DNA from: Paguma larvata
Lineage: Eukaryota > Chordata > Mammalia > Carnivora > Viverridae
Assembly (NCBI GenBank): GCA_030068075.1
Contig: CM057826.1
Coordinates: 117,576,746 to 117,640,745 of the forward strand
Direction: 5' to 3'
DNA length: 64,000 nucleotides
The first letter of the stretch is position 1, and each line of letters begins with the position of its first letter. Of this stretch, positions 58,070 to 64,000 are shown piece after piece. Made by a program: the position numbers and the translations under genes. Below the pieces are notes generated by a model that did no database searches, was not told the origin of the DNA, and saw nothing but the letters and a program-made list of their open reading frames with translations.

Positions 58070-58965
58070 GTAGGTCGGGGAAACTTCTGTTAGTCTCCTC
58101 TCACTCTCTTGACTTGTGGAGTCTTGAGTAATCCTGCCTGCCACCCTTGGCTTTGCTGGACAAAAGTCAAACTCGCAACTGGTGACCCCAGCATGATAAG
58201 CCGGACAGGAAACTGGTGACCCCGACATGACGGTGATAGCCTTGAGAGGAAGACGTTCAGGTGGCACAATCAATACATTCAGAAGAAAGTGCTAGACCTC
58301 ATCCGGGACAACAGGGTAGACCACGCCCACAAGCAACCAAGGCAAACGATGTCACCTGGGGACAACTTAAGAAGCTCGATCAACGTGTAACCGAAGTAAT
58401 GCACCGTGTCAGAGGGCCGAACCCCAGAAGACAGGTTATTAGCATATCTAGCTGTGGTTTCTCAAAACCTGGCTATGCCCTCCGAACGATCTACACCATA
58501 GTGGCCTCCTCAGGACGTCAATGACAACAGATTCGTCCTTTTCAACTCCCATGAACAAGGTTCTTCAAACAAAAAAGGGGATATGCAGGAAATCACACAG
58601 CTATGTCCGGGTTTAAGGAGATCATAGGCAACGCGTGACACTGCTCTCTGGCCCTGCGGAGAACATCTGACCAGCCTCTAGTTAATGCATATTTTGGGGC
58701 TGGTCCTGCCTGTGCTCATGAATTCCTTAGACCATGTTATCTATGGAATATCTCCTTTGTAGTCTTGGGAATGCCTTGTTATTTTGCACGCTTTCTTATA
58801 AGTCCTTACTGGCGCGCAGCCACTGACGTATTGTGCAATGTTTTCCCTATAACGTATGCCTAATAAACAAGGGAGCTTGAGGGCAGTTCAGGGAGACTAC
58901 CCTTAGTCTCCCTTTCACCTCTCGACTCGTGGAGAAAAAACAATTCAGCTTTGGAGGCGCTCGAA
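58070..58965 (+). mobile_element. Decayed, internally deleted LTR retroelement (ERV1-like)
   Basis: Two copies of an LTR-end-like segment (TTAGTCTCC...TCAC...TTGACTTGTGG near 58100, and TTAGTCTCCCTTTCACC...GACTCGTGG near 58900) flank a short interior. After the first copy come two ACTGGTGACCCC motifs resembling a retroviral primer-binding site. Before the second LTR is a polypurine tract AAAAAAGGGG (58571-58580), with the LTR starting TG at 58584. The 3' LTR has an AATAAA near 58862. The upstream LTR is mostly missing. The interior is under 400 bp, with only an 87-codon frame (58261-58524), so all retroviral genes are lost. Family assignment is inferred from layout, not from a match. Confidence 0.55.
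58584..58965 (+). repeat. Putative 3' LTR
   Basis: Starts TG directly after the polypurine tract. It carries AATAAA near 58862 and ends in the segment that is repeated upstream near 58070-58130. The right boundary is uncertain. Confidence 0.5.
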
Positions 58966-59568
58966 TTTCACGTAAACCTCTCATTAATTCTCCTCGGTAC
59001 CTCTGGGAAGGGAGTACTAACCGTTATCCCGTTTCAAGGTCGAGGAATGTTTCCATCCCAGGAAAGGAGGGCCCTGCCCAGGGCCTTGGGTGACAAAGGC
59101 CGAGGGCCGAGAATTCTCCCTGGCTCAGGCTCTGGCCTGTACCCTAGCCCTGCTTCTTACTTGGGCTGAGAGCCTCTTAAGAGAGAGCATTCCGGTTCTT
59201 CAACACAAGAAGAGCCAGCCCTGGGAGCCCTCAGAGTTTATGTTTAGGGAAATACATGAATATTTTTTTTTTTTCCTGACAATGAAGTCATCTTCTCTAC
59301 CAATGGGAAAACTTGTGGGGGTGGTATGGGTGAATGAAAGTGGAAAATTTCCCAAAACTCTTGGCCTACTTACCCGCCCTGACAGCACATAGTTATAGTG
59401 TTTGGGGCTTGGGGGTGGGCCGTTTCGTTCCAAAGGCAGCACGATTAGGTGGCTGTTTCAAATACTTCTGAGGAGATTTGGAAAACGCTGAATAACTGTT
59501 GAGAAATGTGGCCAAGAAATCTAACCTCCAGAGGTTCTTAATATTAAGGGACTCCTGGAAAGATCTTT
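58966..59568. other. CYSTM1 intron 1, no recognised element
   Basis: Unique-looking sequence. A T-run lies at 59264-59273. Confidence 0.4.
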
Positions 59569-59781
59569 TTTTTTTTTAAACGTTTATTTATTCTTGAGAG
59601 ACATAGAGACAGAGCATGAGCAGGGGAAGGGCAGAGAGAGAGGGAGACACAGAATCTGAAGCAGGCTCCAGGCTCTGAGCTGTCAGCACGGAGCCCAACG
59701 TGGGGCTCGAACTCACAAACTGTGAGATCATGACCTGAGCTGAAGTTGGCCGCCCAACCGACTGAGCCACCCAGGCGCCCC
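59569..59781 (-). mobile_element. Felid SINE, minus strand
   Basis: T-run, CGTTTATTTATTCTTGAGAG, near-consensus body and head GAGCCACCCAGGCGCCCC. Flank AGATCTTT is present on both sides. Confidence 0.95.
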
Positions 59782-60188
59782 AGATCTTTAAAAACCACTT
59801 TCATCACAAGCCCTGCCACTTTTATAAGGAAAAGCTCTTCAGTAAGTAGTAATGCGTGATAAACAGCTATGACCCAGGTGACCCATCTTCAGACTTCTTT
59901 TCTGGAGAATGAAGTCACTGATCCGAAGGGAAGTTTGTTTTCCCCAGGTGCCACCACTCAGCATTTGCCCTCCCTTGAGCACTGTGCTGGTTTCTACATT
60001 TATGCACGAACCAGCTGCGGCCCCCTTCCCAAGTTCTCCTCAGTTCTCGAAACCACCTTTTACTGTACAGGATCCCTGGAGGTTCAATTCTATTTTCTGC
60101 AGCAGACATACACAAAACGAGTTGGTGGCGAGGTTCAGCCATTTCATGTCCTTTCAGAAAGCATAAGGTGCTAAGGTTTTATATAAAA

Positions 60189-60382
60189 CGGGGCACCTGG
60201 GTGGCTCAATCGGTTAGGGCCCGGACTCCTGATTTCGGCTCAGGGCACTATCTCACAGTTCGTGGGTTTGAGACACATGTCTGGCCCTGCACTGTCAGCT
60301 TGGGATTCTCTCTCTCCCTCTCTCTGCCCCTCTCCTGCTTGTGTGCGCTCTCTCTCAAAACAATAAACTTTTAAAAAATAAA
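60189..60382 (+). mobile_element. CAN-SINE
   Basis: GGGGCACCTGGGTGGCTCAA head, CT-rich body, CTCAAAACAATAAACTTT tail. Confidence 0.92.
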
Positions 60383-60393
60383 GGGTATCAGTG

Positions 60394-60394
<1 letters not shown>

Positions 60395-60430
<36 letters not shown>
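60395..60430 (+). repeat. (TG)18 microsatellite
   Basis: Eighteen perfect TG units, likely polymorphic, just after a SINE tail. Confidence 0.95.
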
Positions 60431-60431
<1 letters not shown>

Positions 60432-60879
60432 CCACAGAATCAGTAAATTTCAGAGCTGGGAAAAACCATAAATCACCCAATCATTCCTTTTCAATCATCA
60501 AAATTTCTTGTTTCTCAGGAAATTAAGACAAATGTCCAATTAACACTTCAACAGCCCTAGGATGAGAAGCCCACAAGTGGAGGGAATAAACGTGAAAGAG
60601 GAACTCCTAGTTCTGCAATTAACAAAGAGTATGGGGCTCCTTTCAGTTTCCCCAATGTTCCATTTTCATGTTTTGGGCCTTGATTACCCTGTAATAATTT
60701 TCCCCCATTAATTCTCCTACCAATCACTTGGGGTTTGGGTTTCACTTTGGGGATCAGAGGCGTTTGTAAGATACTCTGAAATCTCTGAAGGCCAAGTGTT
60801 GTAGACAATACAACCTCCCGGCTTAAAGAGTGGGGCAATCTCACACGCAGACGTCAGAACTGGTCTAAAAGAGACAAGA
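60431..60879. other. CYSTM1 intron 1, no recognised element
   Basis: I see no transposon or exon-like sequence here. Confidence 0.4.
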
Positions 60880-60990
60880 GGGGCACCCGGCTAGATCAGT
60901 CAGTAGGGCCAGTGACTTTTGATCCGGGTTGTAAGTTGAAGCCCCACATTGGGTGTAGAGATTATTTTAAAAAAGAAAATCTTTAAAAGA
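60880..60990 (+). mobile_element. Short CAN-SINE
   Basis: GGGGCACCCGGCTAGATCAG, CCCCACATTGGGTGTAGAG, ATTATTTTAAAAAAG tail. Confidence 0.88.
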
Positions 60991-61649
60991 GAGAGAAAGA
61001 GAGAGTAAGATAATGAACTGCAGTTGGGTGTTTCCCTTCTGTTTGAGGATTTTGTAATCTGCTAACAATGGTTCGGGTGTCGGCACTGGGGTGCTTACGT
61101 CCTCACCCGTTATAAATATTTCATAAGCAGGGGTCGCAGAATCCCATCAGACCAGGGTTCCAGCCGTGGTCACCTCTTTCCCAGGCTGTCGCAACAGCCC
61201 CCTCAGTGTCTCACTGTTCCCCCGACCCCCAATCCAGCCGACGCTTCAGTGGCTCTCCACAGCACACAAACCCTCAGCTGGGCACCCAAGAATTTTTCCT
61301 AACCGGGCCTAACCTAATTCTCCAAACTTTTTTTCCCCATACAAACGGCCCTGGCACTAGGTCCAGTTACCCAATACTCTTCTTTCCTTTACCTCTAGCG
61401 CAAGGCTCATGGTTTCCTTCCGCAGACGTCCCCTTTTCCTCCCTCCCTTCTTCCCCAGAGGTCCTCTTTCCCTCTCGCAGCTTCTTCCAACCCCCAACCG
61501 CTGCGGCGAGATTAGTCCCCACCCCTGAAGACTCTGGTCAGATTTCACCTACCCCAACAGGTTCACTGAGATCCCGACTCACCCCCGTCTCAAGAATCAG
61601 CACTCCTTTTCGCCCAAACACCTTCTCTGAACACCCCGGCCTCTGCTCC
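60991..61649. other. CYSTM1 intron 1 next to the promoter island
   Basis: Pyrimidine-rich sequence, rising in G+C toward the island. A 172-codon + frame (61206-61724) is Pro/Ser-rich and fits the CT-rich composition, not a gene. Confidence 0.4.
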
Positions 61650-62135
61650 CACCCGCGGGGCTCCCAAGCGGCCTCCCGGCCGCCGGCAGCTCCTCAGAAA
61701 TCGCTACCCAAGGCGAAGAGTTGAGCAAGCCTCCCGCACAAGTCCCCCGGGACGGGGTGTGGCGAGACCCGCTCCGAGCACGCCGACTCCGGCCACCCGG
61801 AGGCCCGCTGGAAATGCTGAGCCCCTTTCAGTTCACTGCCCAGAAGCCGGGCGGGCAGCACAGGATCTCCACGCTCCCGGCCTCCGCCAGCGGCTCGGCG
61901 ACCGAGAACCGGGTGAACAGCCGCGGGCTCCCGGGTGGGCTTGGGCCGACTCCCGGCCCCTCCCCGGGCGCTGCGCGTACCCCGCTCTGAGTCGCTCCAC
62001 CTCACCCCGGTGCCTGCCGCTCTCGGGGCGCTCTGTGGGGAGCTCGGGGGCGCGCCAAAGCCCTGAAGGGCCCCGCCCGCCCCTCACCCGCTCCCTAGTC
62101 CCAGCCTGGCCCGGCCTGCGGCCGCCGCGCCTCAC

Positions 62136-62245
62136 CTCTCTTCTTCTCCAACCGGTAGGGCACTGGTTTGTTCCGGACCTGATCCGACCAGAAGAGACCG
62201 CACCAGAGACACCGCACCTGCCACTGAGCTACAGAGGAGCAGCGG
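62136..62245 (-). other. CYSTM1: CYSTM1 exon 1 (5' UTR), predicted
   Basis: The predicted first exon ends with a strong donor on the minus strand (GAGAG followed by GTGAGG; GT at 62134-62135). No minus-strand ATG occurs between 62136 and 62300, so translation must begin in exon 2. The transcription start is not marked by a TATA box. I place it just downstream of the CRE at 62252-62259 by analogy with CpG-island promoters, with an uncertainty of tens of bases. Confidence 0.6.
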
Positions 62246-62251
62246 CGCGCC

Positions 62252-62259
62252 TGACGTCA
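62252..62259. promoter_or_regulatory. Palindromic cAMP response element (TGACGTCA)
   Basis: A perfect full CRE within the CpG island, about 115 bp upstream of the exon 1 donor. CREB/ATF factors bind this octamer, and full sites cluster near CpG-island start sites. Occupancy is inferred from sequence only. Confidence 0.7.
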
Positions 62260-62560
62260 CTGCCGCCCCGAGCGCCGCGAGCTCCGAGTCACCTGATCAC
62301 CCTGGCAACGCGCGCGGGGAGGGGCGGGGCGAGGCGAGGGGCGGTGTCACAGCGCGAGCCCCGCCCCCAGGCGCCTGGCCTCCAGGCGCCTCGGGGCGCC
62401 ACCCGGAGCGCTGCGGTTCGGTCCGCACAGTGGAGACTGGAGGTGGGAGCCTAGCCTTACTGCTCCCGCCCTGACTCCCGCCTCCGAGCTGGGTTGGACC
62501 TGAGACTCCCAACAGACACTCCTCTCTGGTTGGATCAGTTCGCGGAGACTCCAGATGATA

Positions 62561-63533
62561 CCCTGGGTCCGCGCTGTGTCCCGCTCTGGCAGGGCTCGTT
62601 GTAGGCCGCCCCTCCTGGTGTGTCTGCTCGGTCTAGACCCAACTACTTCGGGGGTTTATTTCCGGAGCTGTACCTGAGAGGACTGGGGCTAAGGCTAACT
62701 GGATTGCTCTCCAGCAACTTTTCCCCATTAACTTCACAGCAAGTAGTGCAACCTTTGGTACAGAATGTAGTAAGACCTCATTCATTCAGGCCCAGACTTT
62801 CTGTCTTAAGGCCTTCTTCTATTCCAACAGAAAGAGAAAATCACCAAAACAATCCCAGCGCAAAGTCGAGGAGAAAACTGCGAGTCCTGCTGGCAAAGAT
62901 TTTTTTGTTAGTCATTTTAGAAACCGATTTTTCTCCTTCTCTGGCTTGCTAGAGCCATAGGCCTCCACCTCTACTGGCTTAGACCATCAGCTTCAAAATG
63001 AAAATTTCACATCCTGTGGAGGTCTCAGTTTGAGAACCACTGCTTATCTCATCACTTCACTTCTTGCCGAGTGAGTTTTATTTAAGTTTTAGGATCATTC
63101 CCTGCAATGCTGTGGAGGTTTCATATACATTGTCCTTCCCTCGCAGACTATGGGATTTCAGACCTGGAAAGGGAAAACCGACAGGCCCTCAATGGTGTCA
63201 CTTTGGGCAAGCCACAAAACAGAGGATGAAGAATGGAGCCTAGCCGCAGTTTCAGCCTCTGCCAGAAACCAGAATTTTCTGATTAACACCAATGAGGCAA
63301 TCTGTCACCTGTCATCTTCCCTCAAAGGAAGATGAGGTCATCTGCATTATAGGAAGTCCTCTCCTCCACCCCTCTAAAGGAAGGTGACCTGGTGTGAAAT
63401 AATCCTTTCCTTTTCCCAACTGCCTTTTTATAAAGCCTTCTATTCTGCGGCACTCCCCTCTGTTTGGTAGATGGGATGCTACCTGATTTAGGAATCATGT
63501 AATAAACAGTCAGACCTTTAAATTTCTTCCGTT
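62561..63533. other. Upstream flank of CYSTM1, no recognised element
   Basis: No repeats recognised and no convincing coding exon. A 110-codon + frame at 62620-62952 starts close to the island, but its product is not recognised. Confidence 0.4.
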
Positions 63534-63705
63534 GGAGAGTACCTGGGTGGCTCAGTTGCTTGAGCGTCTGCCGTCAGCTCAGGTCATGATCTCATGGCTC
63601 AGGAGTTTGAGCCCCATGTTGGGCTCAGTGCTGACAGTTCAGAGCCTGGAGCCTCCTTCAGATTCTCTCTCTCTCAAAAACAAATAAAAACATTAAAAAA
63701 ATTAA
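63534..63705 (+). mobile_element. CAN-SINE
   Basis: AGAGTACCTGGGTGGCTCAG to CTCTCAAAAACAAATAAAAAC, with a shortened CT-rich body. Confidence 0.88.
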
Positions 63706-63931
63706 ATTTCCTCAGTTGAATTTTTTCATTTAACAGACCAAAAAAAGTAATTTTATAACCAGTTTCTAGCGAGCACCTTTTGGCAATGCCCAGCCGATTG
63801 AGGCACTGATCTTCGAAGATCAGGAGTTTATGGGTAACGTGTCTCATCTCAAAGCACCACCTGTATTGTCTATTATTTACTTGATAGTTTTAAGTGATAC
63901 TTTTTTCCTTTCATACACTTAATTTTATTTT

Positions 63932-64000
63932 CAAAGCGTATTTATTTATTTTGGAGAGAGAGGGAGAGCACACCAGCGGGGAGGGGCAGAGAGAGAAGGG
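63932..64000 (-). mobile_element. CAN-SINE cut by window end, minus strand
   Basis: GTATTTATTTATTTTGGAGAG then a GA-rich body running into the window end. Confidence 0.85.

Larger units (their letters stand above)
3600..62250 (-). other. CYSTM1: CYSTM1 gene span
   Basis: The cysteine-rich transmembrane module containing 1 gene (formerly C5orf32) reads leftwards across almost the whole window. I place a non-coding exon 1 ending at 62136, coding exon 2 at 45421-45622, and the canonical terminal exon at 3991-4097 with a 3' UTR to about 3600. An additional CYSTM-type terminal exon lies at 19733-19839. Intron 1 is about 16.5 kb. The canonical last intron is about 41 kb, or 25.6 kb to the alternative exon. 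The 5' boundary is inferred from the donor site and CpG island. Confidence 0.85.
61650..62560. promoter_or_regulatory. CYSTM1: CpG-island promoter of CYSTM1
   Basis: A G+C-rich, CpG-dense stretch, unlike the surrounding intron and flank, covers the predicted exon 1 and about 300 bp upstream. It contains GC-box clusters around 62318-62345, a palindromic CRE, an E-box-like TCACCTGA near 62288, and GGCAACG, an RFX half-site-like motif, near 62304. No TATA box is seen at a sensible distance. The pattern suits a broadly expressed gene. Island limits are by eye. Confidence 0.8.

Noticed and set aside
61759..62454. 231-codon + frame across the promoter CpG island
   Set aside because: Stop codons are rare in GC-rich sequence, and the opposite strand is also open. 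The product is Arg/Pro/Ala-rich with no domain, and it overlaps the CYSTM1 exon 1 and promoter.

Overview
This is mammalian nuclear DNA, most likely from a cat (Felidae). It carries more than 20 copies of the long carnivore tRNA-derived SINE of the felid type (SINEC_Fc-like) and several short CAN-SINEs. Several of the long copies still have perfect target-site duplications. The species call rests on recognising the SINE family, not on a database search. The gene content matches the human 5q31.3 neighbourhood PFDN1 - CYSTM1.

Layout. Positions 1-2332 are the end of the last intron of PFDN1 (+ strand). 2333-2416 is its last coding exon, followed by a 3' UTR with a polyadenylation signal at 2708-2713. 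After about 870 bp, CYSTM1 (- strand) ends tail-to-tail with PFDN1. It occupies almost all the rest of the window: canonical last exon at 3991-4097, coding exon 2 at 45421-45622, and a non-coding first exon ending at 62136 inside a CpG-island promoter (about 61650-62560). The remaining ~1.5 kb to 64000 is upstream flank with two SINEs.

The most interesting feature is a second CYSTM-type terminal exon at 19733-19839 (- strand), inside the large last intron of CYSTM1. It has the same length (107 bp), splice phase and acceptor junction as the canonical last exon. It encodes a diverged but motif-preserving cysteine-rich membrane module, and its own AATAAA lies about 50 bp past the stop. It looks like a duplicated alternative last exon, which would give CYSTM1 two 102-residue isoforms with different membrane tails.

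The rest is intron filled with repeats. There are L1 3' fragments, all on the + strand and so antisense to CYSTM1, and a head-to-tail pair of L1 fragments at 16.0-19.56 kb. There are also an L2 (12.7-13.8 kb), many old MIRs, SINEs in both orientations including close inverted pairs, simple repeats, and a decayed, internally deleted LTR retroelement near 58.1-58.96 kb. Most long open frames in the introns have no recognisable homology and are treated as chance. No CRISPR, operon or prokaryotic feature is present.
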